Part shown: piece by piece, positions 1 to 6,575 of the stretch
How the letters are laid out: each line of letters begins with the position of its first letter
How positions within the stretch are numbered: position 1 is the stretch's first letter
Assembly (NCBI GenBank): GCA_046723645.1
Contig: JBKOUY010000080.1
Coordinates: 1 to 6,820 of the forward strand
DNA from: DASQUK01 sp046723645
GTDB lineage: Bacteria; Actinomycetota; Acidimicrobiia; Acidimicrobiales; VFJN01
Length of the DNA: 6,820 nucleotides
Direction: 5' to 3'
Position numbers and translations under genes: made by a program
The notes under the pieces: model-generated
Told to the model about the DNA's origin: nothing
What the model saw: the letters and a program-made list of their open reading frames with translations, nothing else
Databases searched by the model: none

Positions 1-18
1 GTCGTCCAGATCGCCACT

Positions 19-567
19 GTGCGGCTGTCCCTGCACACATCCGGGGCCCGGCGGGGCCTGCTGGCGCTGGCGAACGTGCTCTTCGCCCTGGCGGCGGCGG
101 TCGCGGTGGCGAACTTGTTCACCGAGCGCTCGGCCCTCACCTCGTTCGTGTTCGTCGCCGCGTGTGCCCTCTACGCCGTAGCACCGATCTCGATCGTGCG
201 CCACATCGGCTATCGCCGTCAGGTCGACCAGGAGACGATGCTGGGCGCCCTCGCCGCCTATCTGTTGATCGGCATGGCCTTTGCCTTCATGTACCGGTTC
301 CTGGGCTCGGCACAGGGAGGCCCCTTCTTCGGAGCCGAGGGCGAGGGGACGATCAGCGAGGACCTGTTCTTCAGCTTCGTCACCCTCACCACGACCGGGT
401 ACGGCGACCTCGTGCCGGCGGGCAATCCCGGCCAGAGCTTCGCCGTTTTCGAGGCCCTCGCCGGCCAGCTCTTCCTGGTCACCGCCGTGGCGAAGGTCGT
501 GACCGCCTGGCGCCCGCGGCGCTGGCAGGAGCCGTCGGCCGGCGCCGACGCCACCCCCGACGACTGA
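19..567 (+). CDS. Potassium channel family protein (ion channel, 2-TM pore domain), probably 5' partial
   Basis: Integral membrane protein predicted to conduct K+ through a tetrameric pore. Hydrophobic segments lie at about residues 14-34, 40-60, 74-96 and 141-161. Between the last two is a pore helix and the signature TTTGYGDLVP at 124-133, the K+ selectivity filter of the Ion_trans_2 family. The C-terminus ends about 20 residues after the last helix with no RCK or other regulatory domain. The GTG at 19 is the first start codon visible, but the frame is open to base 1 with no stop, and no Shine-Dalgarno sequence can be judged. Relatives often have additional N-terminal sequence, so the true start may lie outside the window. 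The gene converges on the CMD-like gene at 589, 21 bases away. The family call is firm because of the filter; gating and ion preference within the family are not visible. Confidence 0.88.
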   Translation: MRLSLHTSGARRGLLALANVLFALAAAVAVANLFTERSALTSFVFVAACALYAVAPISIVRHIGYRRQVDQETMLGALAAYLLIGMAFAFMYRFLGSAQGGPFFGAEGEGTISEDLFFSFVTLTTTGYGDLVPAGNPGQSFAVFEALAGQLFLVTAVAKVVTAWRPRRWQEPSAGADATPDD

Positions 568-588
568 GAGGGTGAGCGTGACGAGCGG

Positions 589-936
589 TCAGAAGCAGTC
601 CGGCGGGCCGGGCCCAGGGACGTCCAGAGCCTCGAGCGCCCCGTCGATGTCGTAGCCGAGCGCAAGCGCCACCTCGGGCGCCGCCGAGACCACCCGTCCG
701 AGCCCGACCGCGGGGGCAACGACCTTCAACGTGTCGATGACGTCGTCGACGCTCGCCCCGGCGGCCAGCGCGCGATCCACGCAGTCGCGATACGCCTCCG
801 CCGACGCGCGCAACGCCAGGAGGGCGGCGAGGCCGGCCAGGGCGGCCGTTCTGTCGTCCAACCCGTGCCGGCCGATCGGGCCCGTCGTGGCGGCCTCCAC
901 CCCAGCATTGGGACACGGAGGGACCGCCGAGCACAT
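589..936 (-). CDS. Carboxymuconolactone decarboxylase (CMD)-like protein 2, short and cysteine-poor at the active site
   Basis: A 115-residue all-helical protein of the CMD/AhpD-like superfamily. The core runs from L26-D27 (LDDRTAAL) through RALAAGAS (55-62) to SAAPEVALALG near the C-terminus. It matches the CMD-like protein encoded at 3363-3704 over 73 ungapped residues with 37 identities. The segment that carries CxxC and His in AhpD-type enzymes appears here as S45-A-E-A48, with C52 at the histidine position, so peroxidase or decarboxylase chemistry is doubtful. It lacks the N-terminal EHEDLLRKLALND-like helix of its paralogue and has instead about 25 unrelated residues with two cysteines (C2, C8). 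The ATG at 936 is the first start after the regulator's stop, 60 bases upstream; no good Shine-Dalgarno is seen, and GTG at 900 is an alternative. It is probably the last gene of an operon with the LuxR regulator. Function unknown; a ligand-binding or accessory role is a guess. Confidence 0.78.
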   Translation of the reverse strand: MCSAVPPCPNAGVEAATTGPIGRHGLDDRTAALAGLAALLALRASAEAYRDCVDRALAAGASVDDVIDTLKVVAPAVGLGRVVSAAPEVALALGYDIDGALEALDVPGPGPPDCF

Positions 937-996
937 CGCCCCGACGGGATGAACCGACCGCCCTGGAGGCGACCGTTGCGGAGCTCCGGCATCCGG

Positions 997-3312
997 TCAG
1001 GCGAGCAGGCCCATCGCCCGGACGCGATCGATGGCCTCGCTGCGGGAGGAGACGCCGAGTTTGCGGTAGACGGAGATCGCCTGCGTCTTGACTGTGTGCC
1101 GCGAGACGTGCAGCCGCTCCCCTATCTCGCGGAACGAGAGGTGCGTTGACAGGAGCGGGACCAGGCGCAGCTCGGCGGCCGTGAGCGACGAAGCCCCGAC
1201 CGATCCGACACGGAGGGTGTCGAGCGTGGCTCGCAGCTCGGCGGCCTCACGGGGCAGGCTGCCGAGGTCGGGGCGGACCCGCAGGACGGCCCCGGCCTCG
1301 CGCATGACCACCCTGGCACCGGCGGCATCGGCGAGCGCCAGGTAGGCACGCGCCAGCTCGAGCAGCGTCTGGACCGCAAGGGCGGGCATCGCGTACGTGA
1401 GCTGCGGCCGGAGCCGGGCGGCGTGCCCGAGCCTCTCCCGCGCGCCGGACACGTCGCCACGGTGGGCGGCGGTCCGGGCCAGGACGGCATGGACGATCGC
1501 GCCCGGCCCGTAGTCCTCGAGACGTCCGTCGCGGATGATGCCGAGGCCTCGCTGCGCCAGGGCCTCGGCCTCGGCCCAGTCGTCACGCCCGATGGCCACG
1601 ATGGCGCGCTCGGCCAGCGCGGCTGCGGTCGCGGGCGAGGCCCCCAGGTCCATCCCCACGTCCACCGCCTGCGCCAGGATCTGATCGGCGCGCCCGGCCT
1701 CGCCGTCGAGCAGCCACGACACCCCTTCCAGGGCCAGCGCCGACGCCCGCCACTGGCTGCCGGGGGCGAGGCCCTTGCGAGCCGCCTCCGCGTCTCGCCG
1801 CATCTGGTCCACGCCGTGGCGGCACAGGAAGGCGCGCAGCTGTGCCTGCCAGCTCGCCATCGAGCTGCCGTCGGGGAGCGCCGCCACGATCGATGCGCGT
1901 TCCGCCACGGCCGCCCACCGCTCGGCGGCGGCAGGCTGGCCCATGACCGCCCGCAACACGGCACCGAGAACTGCGACCGACGGATAGCGCTCGATCAAGC
2001 CGCGCTCGTCGAACCAGCGGAACCACCGATCGACGGTCTCGAGGCGCCCGTCCGCATAGGCGGCGAGCGCGCAGGCGGTGACCAGGCGAGCGACCTGGTC
2101 GGCGTCGCCCGCGGCCTGGGCGTGGGGGATGGCCATCTCCGCCAGGCCGTTCTCCTGGCACCACGCGGCTGCGCGGGCGTGGAGCTGCGGGACCGCACCG
2201 GCCTCGCGTTGGCCCAGCTCGACGCGCAGGAGCTCCTGGAACAACCGGTGGTACCGGTACCACTCGCGCCGGCGATCGAGCGGCACGACGAGCAGGTTCG
2301 AACCCTCGAGCGCCTCCAGGAGGCGGCCCGAGTGCGTTCCCCCGACGACGGCGTCGCAGAGGGGACCGCTCATCCGCTCGAGCACCGAGGTTCGGGTCAG
2401 GAAGGACACCCGCCCACGGGGGAGGCGGGCCAGCAACTCCGTCCTCAGGTAGTCGGCCATCAGGCGGTCGTCGCCGCTGAACACGAGGGCGCCGTTGCGC
2501 CTCCCCTTCCCCGACTTGAGGGCAAGCGCGGCAAGGTACAGGCCGACCGGCCACCCCTCGGTGTTCCGGACGAGCTCGGCCACCTCCGCATCGCCCAGGC
2601 CGACGCCAGCTCCGTCGAGGAGCATGAGCGCCTCCGACTCGCCCATCGCCAGGTCCTCGGCACCGACCTCCAGGACTGCGCCCTGGGCGCGTAGGCGCGC
2701 CAGGGGGACCGGCGGCGCCCCCCGGGAGGCCAAGACGAGCTGCCCGGCGGGCGGCACGTGCACCGCGAGCTCGGCGATGGCGTCACGGCACTGGTGGTTG
2801 TGCAGGAGCTCGGTGTGGTCGAGAACCAGCGCGACGGGCTCGACCATCCCCGACATCGTGGCGGCGATGCGACGCGCGACCGTCGCTGCCACCGACGCGC
2901 CCGGCGGCGCCCGTGTCCGCAGGATGTCGACGTCGATCGGCTTGACCCGGTCGAGCGCCGCGGCGATGTAGGCCAGGAGCACGGCGGGGTCGTTGTCCTC
3001 GTCCTCGATCGAGACCCAGGCCACGGCCCGCGGCGCCTCCTCGACCCATTGGCTCAGCAGCGCCGACTTGCCGTAGCCGGGCGGACCGACGACCGTGACC
3101 ACCGAGGTGTCGGACGAGGCATGGAGCCGATCGAGCAGGCCCGCCCGGCGCACCGTGCCCGGCCGCGACGAGGGCGGCCGGAGCTTCGACTCCTCGAGCA
3201 GGAACGACGGCGCGAACCAGTTGGTGGCCGCGTCGGACTGTGCGGCCGGTGTGCCGGGGGATTCGACAACGCCCACCGGCGTCAGGCTAAGTCGGACCGA
3301 GGATGGCTTCAA
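997..3312 (-). CDS. LuxR family transcriptional regulator, MalT-like large ATP-binding type
   Basis: A 771-residue STAND-type regulator (signal-transduction ATPase) that should oligomerise with ATP and an inducer and then bind DNA. After an unconserved N-terminus of about 35 residues come a linker (KLRPP, 43-47), Walker A GPPGYGKS (76-83), Walker B LVLDH ending near D165, a sensor-like LASR (194-197) and the GWPVGLYLAAL motif from G253. A long TPR-like helical region follows. The C-terminal 62 residues (710-771) are a LuxR helix-turn-helix beginning LTAAE and including SRHTVKTQAISVYRKLG, with Gln where many LuxR proteins have His. Length is in the range of MalT-like regulators. The start at 3312 is TTG, the first start after an in-frame stop; GTG at 3276 is equally possible, and neither has a clear Shine-Dalgarno. 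It lies 50 bases after one CMD-like gene and 60 bases before another on the same strand. The inducer and target promoters are not evident; self-regulation of this operon is an inference. Confidence 0.93.
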   Translation of the reverse strand: MKPSSVRLSLTPVGVVESPGTPAAQSDAATNWFAPSFLLEESKLRPPSSRPGTVRRAGLLDRLHASSDTSVVTVVGPPGYGKSALLSQWVEEAPRAVAWVSIEDEDNDPAVLLAYIAAALDRVKPIDVDILRTRAPPGASVAATVARRIAATMSGMVEPVALVLDHTELLHNHQCRDAIAELAVHVPPAGQLVLASRGAPPVPLARLRAQGAVLEVGAEDLAMGESEALMLLDGAGVGLGDAEVAELVRNTEGWPVGLYLAALALKSGKGRRNGALVFSGDDRLMADYLRTELLARLPRGRVSFLTRTSVLERMSGPLCDAVVGGTHSGRLLEALEGSNLLVVPLDRRREWYRYHRLFQELLRVELGQREAGAVPQLHARAAAWCQENGLAEMAIPHAQAAGDADQVARLVTACALAAYADGRLETVDRWFRWFDERGLIERYPSVAVLGAVLRAVMGQPAAAERWAAVAERASIVAALPDGSSMASWQAQLRAFLCRHGVDQMRRDAEAARKGLAPGSQWRASALALEGVSWLLDGEAGRADQILAQAVDVGMDLGASPATAAALAERAIVAIGRDDWAEAEALAQRGLGIIRDGRLEDYGPGAIVHAVLARTAAHRGDVSGARERLGHAARLRPQLTYAMPALAVQTLLELARAYLALADAAGARVVMREAGAVLRVRPDLGSLPREAAELRATLDTLRVGSVGASSLTAAELRLVPLLSTHLSFREIGERLHVSRHTVKTQAISVYRKLGVSSRSEAIDRVRAMGLLA

Positions 3313-3362
3313 TGGGCGGCGGCGGCGCCACCGGACGCGTTCGCCGGTAATTCACCTCGTGT

Positions 3363-3704
3363 TCACCCGTCCAGCGGGAGATCGAACTCGCAGCCGATGG
3401 CGAGCGCGACGTCGGGGGCCGCCGAGCTCACCCGCACGCTGCCCACGATGGGTGCCAATGCCACGAGCACCGCTGCCACCTCGGCGTCGCTGGCCCCGGC
3501 CGCCAGCGCACGCGTGATGATCCACTGGTAGCTGGCCGGCGCAGATTCGATCGCGACGAGGCCGGCAAGTCGGACCAATGCGGCCGTCTTGGCGTCCAGC
3601 CCCCCAGGCTCGGCATCCGCGACACCGCCGCCGAGCAGTGGCGCGAGGACACCCTCGTCGTTGAGGGCCAGTTTCCGCAGGAGATCCTCGTGCTCAGCCT
3701 TCAC
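3363..3704 (-). CDS. Carboxymuconolactone decarboxylase (CMD)-like protein 1
   Basis: A 113-residue helical protein of the CMD/AhpD-like superfamily and apparent first gene of the CMD-LuxR-CMD operon. It starts with a KAEHEDLLRKLALND helix, followed by the core from LDAKTAAL (36-43), RALAAGAS (65-72) and SSAAPDVALAIG near the end. Where AhpD-type enzymes have CxxC followed by His, this protein reads A55-P-A-S58 and I62. Its only cysteine is near the C-terminus, so the thiol redox chemistry of AhpD is unlikely. I chose GTG at 3704 because GGAGAGG lies 6 bases upstream. GTG at 3731 would add nine residues but has a poor ribosome binding site. The 50-base gap to the regulator and shared strand suggest co-transcription. 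It is paralogous to the gene at 589-936. Family membership is fairly sure; function is unknown. Confidence 0.82.
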   Translation of the reverse strand: MKAEHEDLLRKLALNDEGVLAPLLGGGVADAEPGGLDAKTAALVRLAGLVAIESAPASYQWIITRALAAGASDAEVAAVLVALAPIVGSVRVSSAAPDVALAIGCEFDLPLDG

Positions 3705-3710
3705 GGCCCG

Positions 3711-3717
3711 CCTCTCC
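3711..3717 (-). promoter_or_regulatory. Shine-Dalgarno sequence that decides the CMD-like protein 1 start
   Basis: The minus strand reads GGAGAGG followed by the 6-base spacer CGGGCC and then GTG at 3704. This is much better than anything ahead of the in-frame GTG at 3731, so the shorter protein is preferred. Confidence 0.65.
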
Positions 3718-3785
3718 GGTTCGAGACGCACCGTCAGTCAGGCGGATCCGTGCCCCTCACGCATCGCCCACAGTGGACGATTCGG

Positions 3786-3821
3786 GCGCCGGATCGCTTG
3801 CCGTGGCAACCGATCCGGCGC
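3786..3821 (-). terminator. Long hairpin with perfect 11-bp arms between the DUF7144 gene and the CMD-LuxR-CMD operon
   Basis: The arms GCGCCGGATCG (3786-3796) and CGATCCGGCGC (3811-3821) are exact reverse complements. Inside them, after one C/C mismatch, TTGCC and GGCAA can pair further, leaving a very tight loop. The stem begins 28 bases after the stop codon of the minus-strand membrane protein gene. No T-run follows on the minus strand, so this would be a U-tract-less terminator of the kind reported in actinomycetes. It also lies about 80 bases upstream of the CMD-like protein 1 start, so it could instead be an operator for that operon. Placement between two same-strand genes favours the terminator reading. 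Confidence 0.6.
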
Positions 3822-3834
3822 GCAGAAGCTGGCC

Positions 3835-3849
3835 GCTACCCCGGGTAGC
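3835..3849 (-). terminator. Short near-perfect hairpin immediately after the DUF7144 stop codon
   Basis: GCTACCC and GGGTAGC flank a single central C, giving seven complementary bases on each side; as RNA it would fold with about 6 bp and a 3-base loop. It directly abuts the TGA stop (3850-3852) of the minus-strand membrane protein gene, and 13 bases separate it from the larger hairpin at 3786-3821. The pair looks like a tandem terminator. Alone, this element is weak evidence. Confidence 0.4.
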
Positions 3850-4239
3850 TCACGCCTCGTCGAACTCCTCGGGGAACGCCGTCAGAGCCCAGATGACCGT
3901 GACGCTCAGCCCCATGACGACGAGCGCCCAGATCGGGGCTACGAAGATCATGAACACCGAGAGCGACGCGATGACGAACGCCCAGATGAGCCCCAGCGTC
4001 TGCCCGAGCGGCGAACGCTGGTAGATCAGCCAGGCCGTGATGACCTGCAGCACCCCGATGATGAGCCAGAACCACCCCCACGCCGTGATGTTGACGCCGT
4101 AGAGCACCTCGTTCAGCCGCTCGGTCTGGTCGTCCTCCGTGATGGCGGCGATGCCGCTCAGGACGTTGAAGACGCCGACTATGCCGGCGACGATGGCTGC
4201 GAACGTCACCCAACCGCTGCGAATTCGCACAGATTGCAC
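3850..4239 (-). CDS. DUF7144 family membrane protein
   Basis: A 129-residue, four-helix integral membrane protein of unknown function. Hydrophobic segments lie at about 11-33, 52-72, 82-100 and 103-121. The pattern of GxFNxLxGIAA in helix 1, a polar loop, then NITAWGWFWLIIGVLQ in helix 2 matches what I recall of the actinobacterial DUF7144 family, including its usual length. The C-terminus is short and acidic (PEEFDEA) and probably faces the cytoplasm. The GTG at 4239 is a well-supported start because AAGGAGG lies 5 bases upstream. A 205-base divergent region separates it from the plus-strand gene at 4445. Two hairpins follow its stop codon, so it is probably transcribed separately from the CMD-LuxR-CMD genes downstream. 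I assign the family from sequence pattern, not from a profile search. Confidence 0.83.
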   Translation of the reverse strand: MQSVRIRSGWVTFAAIVAGIVGVFNVLSGIAAITEDDQTERLNEVLYGVNITAWGWFWLIIGVLQVITAWLIYQRSPLGQTLGLIWAFVIASLSVFMIFVAPIWALVVMGLSVTVIWALTAFPEEFDEA

Positions 4240-4444
4240 TTACGCCTCCTTGGGCCAGTGAACTCGGGGATCATGCCGCACGGTTCACGCGCGGGCATCA
4301 CCCGATCCGGATGAGGGGCGCCGACGTGTCCCGAGCCGTATCGTGGGGCTCGTCATCGTGTTGGAATCACCCGGTGTGGGCGATGTGCACGCACCGGGCC
4401 ACTTCTTGACTCAAAGGGTCTCAATCCGCGACGGGGGTTCGAGC
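4240..4444. other. Divergent intergenic region of 205 bases, no assignable promoter
   Basis: This gap lies between the start codons of the DUF7144 gene (minus) and the small hypothetical gene (plus), so it must hold both promoters unless transcription enters from outside. A TTGACT hexamer on the plus strand at 4406-4411 resembles a -35 box, but no matching -10 element sits 16-19 bases downstream. A 7-bp inverted repeat (CCCGGTG/CACCGGG) spans 4370-4398. Neither is strong enough to call. No RNA gene or repeat family is recognised. Confidence 0.4.
4245..4251 (-). promoter_or_regulatory. Strong Shine-Dalgarno of the DUF7144 gene
   Basis: The minus strand reads AAGGAGG, then CGTAA, then GTG at 4239. 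This near-consensus site is the best ribosome binding site in the window and fixes the non-ATG start of the membrane protein. Confidence 0.75.
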
Positions 4445-4843
4445 ATGTCGACGAACACGGCGCCCGACGGCGAGCCGATCCGCGAGGGCTACGGAGTGCC
4501 CCTCGATGAGGACATACCGACGCGACTCACGCGCGGGGTCGTGGACGGCTTCACCGAGGCGTCGGAGGCCTTCTCGCACGAGCTCGAGGGCACGAACCGA
4601 TTCCCCGACCTGATGGGGCGGTCGGTCGCCGGCGTGATCCGGGCCAATGCGCGGCTGCTCGACGAGCTCGCGACCGTCGTCCGCCAGATGTCCGACGGGC
4701 TCAGCGTGCGGTCCCGGCCAGCCAACGACGAGATCGACTACGAGCGCCTGGCCGACCTGGTGGCCCAGCGGCTCAGCGCGATGGACGTGAGGCAGGCGAC
4801 CGCCGAGTCCCGGGAATCCACGGGACGCGCCCGGAAGGCCTAG
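4445..4843 (+). CDS. Hypothetical protein, predicted soluble helical, phasin-like size
   Basis: A 132-residue protein I do not recognise. It has no signal peptide, membrane segment or cysteine. A disordered N-terminus of about 25 residues is followed by three predicted amphipathic helices at roughly 26-49 (LTRGVVDGFTEASEAF), 53-88 (through VIRANARLLDELATVV) and 97-113 (IDYERLADLVAQRL), then a polar, charged tail ending in RARKA. Size and helical make-up resemble phasins or small coiled-coil scaffold proteins, but no diagnostic motif supports that. ATG at 4445 is chosen because GGGGG ends 7 bases upstream. The frame stays open to a GTG at 4343, but that extension would cross the likely promoter region. 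The gene converges on the ABC1 kinase gene with 46 bases between stop codons. Regular codon use and helical periodicity make it likely real. Confidence 0.68.
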   Translation: MSTNTAPDGEPIREGYGVPLDEDIPTRLTRGVVDGFTEASEAFSHELEGTNRFPDLMGRSVAGVIRANARLLDELATVVRQMSDGLSVRSRPANDEIDYERLADLVAQRLSAMDVRQATAESRESTGRARKA

Positions 4844-4889
4844 TGGACCCTCGCGCCCACTGGCCGGCACGAAGTCCGCCCGGGGGGCG

Positions 4890-6575
4890 TCACGCCTCGA
4901 GCCGCCGGATGAACGACGTCAGCACCAGGGCGGTGATCGCACCGATGGTGACCACCGGCCAGGGGTTGTCGGCGATGCGCAGCACGAACCTTCCCAGCGC
5001 GCTCTCCGAGGAGGCGTCGGGCTTGATCACGGCCAGCCCGAGCGCGCCGACGATCGCCAGCACCGACGCCCGGCGCAGTAACCGGAGCGCGTGGGGTATG
5101 AGGCGCTCCGCGGCTGTCAGCGTGCGCAGTGTCTGCCGACCGACGTCGGGCAGGCGGCGAACCACCCATTCGATGGTGTCGGCTGCGGCCATCGGCGCGC
5201 GGGCCAGCCGGAACCCCGTGTAGGGGGATGTGAGCGGATCCCGCACGGCCTTCTGGAGGATGTCGATCGAGAGGTCGCGGAGGAAGCGGCGGAGGTGGCC
5301 CCGCCAGTCGATCGCCGGATACAGGCCGAGCATCACGATGTCGGCGACGACGATGGTGCGGTAGAGCTGGATCGTGCTCGACGTCATGGGGAGCCGGTTG
5401 CGCCGCAGCGTCGCCAACGTCTTGACCAGGAACGAGCCCGTGCTCTTCTGGCTGAGCGGCGCCGTGGGGTCGCGCGACGCGATGAGGAAGTCGCTCAGGA
5501 TCCGTTTGATCTCCTGTTCGAAGCGGCTGAGGTTCCGGTAGGGCAGCGGCTCCATGCCCTCGAGAAGGGCGAGGTACGCCTGGTGGATCTGCTCGTTGGC
5601 GATCGCATCCCTGAGCCGCAGCTGCAGCTCCCACTGGCGCTCGTCGATCCAGCCGACGGAACCGAAGTCGACCCAGTTGAGGGTGCCGCCATCGCTGACG
5701 ATCAGGTTGGACGGGTGGGGGTCGGCGTTGAACGTCCGGTAGCGCATCGTCTGCTCCAGGACGGACCGCAGCAGAATCACCGCGGTCCGGTGCGGCGTGA
5801 TCCCCCGCGCCGCCCACGCGTCGAGCATGCCGCCGTTGCCGTTGGTGGTGGCGGTGAGCATCTCCCTCACGGTGACGCCGCGCAGGCGCTCCAGCGTGAG
5901 CACCGTACGGCTGGACAGCTCGCGGTACACCCGTGGCGCGTAGTGGGCGATCGGGTCGGCGGCCATCTGCTCGTGGAGGTAGGCGGTGTACATCGCCTCG
6001 CGGCCCAGGTCGAGCTCGTCGATGACCGTCCGGGAGAGGTCGTCGACCACTCCGCTGACATCGAGTCCGCGCAGCACCGGGAGCAGGTCCAGCACCCGGG
6101 TGCTCAGGCGCAGGAAGCGCAGGTCGACCCGGACCCGGTCGCCGATCCCCGGCTTCAGCACCTTGACGACCACCTCGTCGCCGTCGGCGAGCACCGCGCC
6201 GTGCACCTGCGCCAGCGAGGCCGTGGCCAGCGGCTCGGGCTCGAACGACGCGAACGCCTCGGGAACCGGCCGGCCCAGGCCGCGCTCGATCTCCGCCACG
6301 ATCTTCGGGGTGGGCACAGGGCGCAGGGAATCGAGGAGCTTGCCGAGCTCCTCGGTGTACTCGACCCGCAGCAGGTCGTACCGGGTTGCGAGCAACTGCC
6401 CGATCTTCACGTAGCCGCCGCCGCACGCCTCGAAGTACCACCGCAACAGCCGCGGACCGGCGGCGGGCCCGAACAGGTTGCGGACGAGCAACAGGGGTGT
6501 GACGACGACGGTGACGGCGAGCAGCCGCGTGACGCGGGCGATCGCAAGAACCACACGCGAGAGCCAGGCGCGCAT
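4890..6575 (-). CDS. ABC1/UbiB/AarF family atypical protein kinase-like protein
   Basis: A 561-residue membrane-associated member of the ABC1 (UbiB/Coq8/ADCK) atypical kinase family, whose members support isoprenoid quinone or lipid metabolism through ATPase activity. Visible motifs are the family-specific KIGQ (57-60), the alanine-rich nucleotide loop as ATASLAQVH (117-125), the ATP-binding Lys in VVKVLK (K138), ELD (187-189), the catalytic-loop segment NADPHPSN (283-290, with D285 and N290) and the metal-binding DFG (303-305). All key residues are present, so it should bind ATP. The N-terminus (about 8-32) is hydrophobic, and two hydrophobic C-terminal segments (about 504-518 and 539-556) resemble the C-terminal anchors of UbiB proteins. 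ATG at 6575 is the start; the Shine-Dalgarno is weak. It is divergent from the putative glutamate decarboxylase gene by 148 bases. The physiological substrate is unknown; actinobacteria usually make menaquinone, so a strict ubiquinone role is unlikely. Confidence 0.94.
   Translation of the reverse strand: MRAWLSRVVLAIARVTRLLAVTVVVTPLLLVRNLFGPAAGPRLLRWYFEACGGGYVKIGQLLATRYDLLRVEYTEELGKLLDSLRPVPTPKIVAEIERGLGRPVPEAFASFEPEPLATASLAQVHGAVLADGDEVVVKVLKPGIGDRVRVDLRFLRLSTRVLDLLPVLRGLDVSGVVDDLSRTVIDELDLGREAMYTAYLHEQMAADPIAHYAPRVYRELSSRTVLTLERLRGVTVREMLTATTNGNGGMLDAWAARGITPHRTAVILLRSVLEQTMRYRTFNADPHPSNLIVSDGGTLNWVDFGSVGWIDERQWELQLRLRDAIANEQIHQAYLALLEGMEPLPYRNLSRFEQEIKRILSDFLIASRDPTAPLSQKSTGSFLVKTLATLRRNRLPMTSSTIQLYRTIVVADIVMLGLYPAIDWRGHLRRFLRDLSIDILQKAVRDPLTSPYTGFRLARAPMAAADTIEWVVRRLPDVGRQTLRTLTAAERLIPHALRLLRRASVLAIVGALGLAVIKPDASSESALGRFVLRIADNPWPVVTIGAITALVLTSFIRRLEA

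Noticed and set aside
1423..2694. Long plus-strand open frame (423 codons) opposite the LuxR gene
   Set aside because: It lies wholly antisense to a clearly conserved regulator, and its translation is low-complexity and rich in Arg, Gly, Ala and Pro. This is typical of mirror frames in GC-rich genes.
4218..4229. Perfect 12-base palindrome TGCGAATTCGCA at the 5' end of the DUF7144 gene
   Set aside because: About one or two such palindromes are expected by chance in a window of this size, and it lies within the coding sequence. There is no second copy to suggest an operator.
4273..4298. Imperfect hairpin (ATGCC...GGCAT with a bulge and a mismatch) upstream of the DUF7144 start
   Set aside because: Imperfect stem in GC-rich DNA with no riboswitch-like conserved features.
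4370..4398. Inverted repeat CCCGGTG/CACCGGG with a 15-base spacer in the divergent region
   Set aside because: Several 7-bp arms with spacers up to 20 are expected by chance. No promoter is placed around it, so an operator call is not supported.
4343..4444. N-terminal extension of the small hypothetical protein to GTG at 4343
   Set aside because: The extension has no Shine-Dalgarno and a composition unlike the rest of the protein. ATG at 4445 has a G-rich site 7 bases upstream.
4840..4863. Possible terminator stem CTAGTGG/CCACTGG between the convergent hypothetical and kinase genes
   Set aside because: It needs a G-U pair, has a 10-base loop and no T-run. Plausible by position only.
5707..5733. 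Catalytic loop of the ABC1 kinase reads FNADPHPSN rather than FHADPHPGN, suggesting inactivation
   Set aside because: The Asp and Asn that matter are kept, and as I recall FNADPHPGN-type variants occur in active-looking family members. DFG, the Lys and KxGQ are all intact.
4840..6441. Minus-strand open frame of 533 codons in a different frame from the kinase
   Set aside because: Same strand and region as the kinase but a shifted frame; the translation is Arg/Pro/Ala-rich with no recognisable domain.
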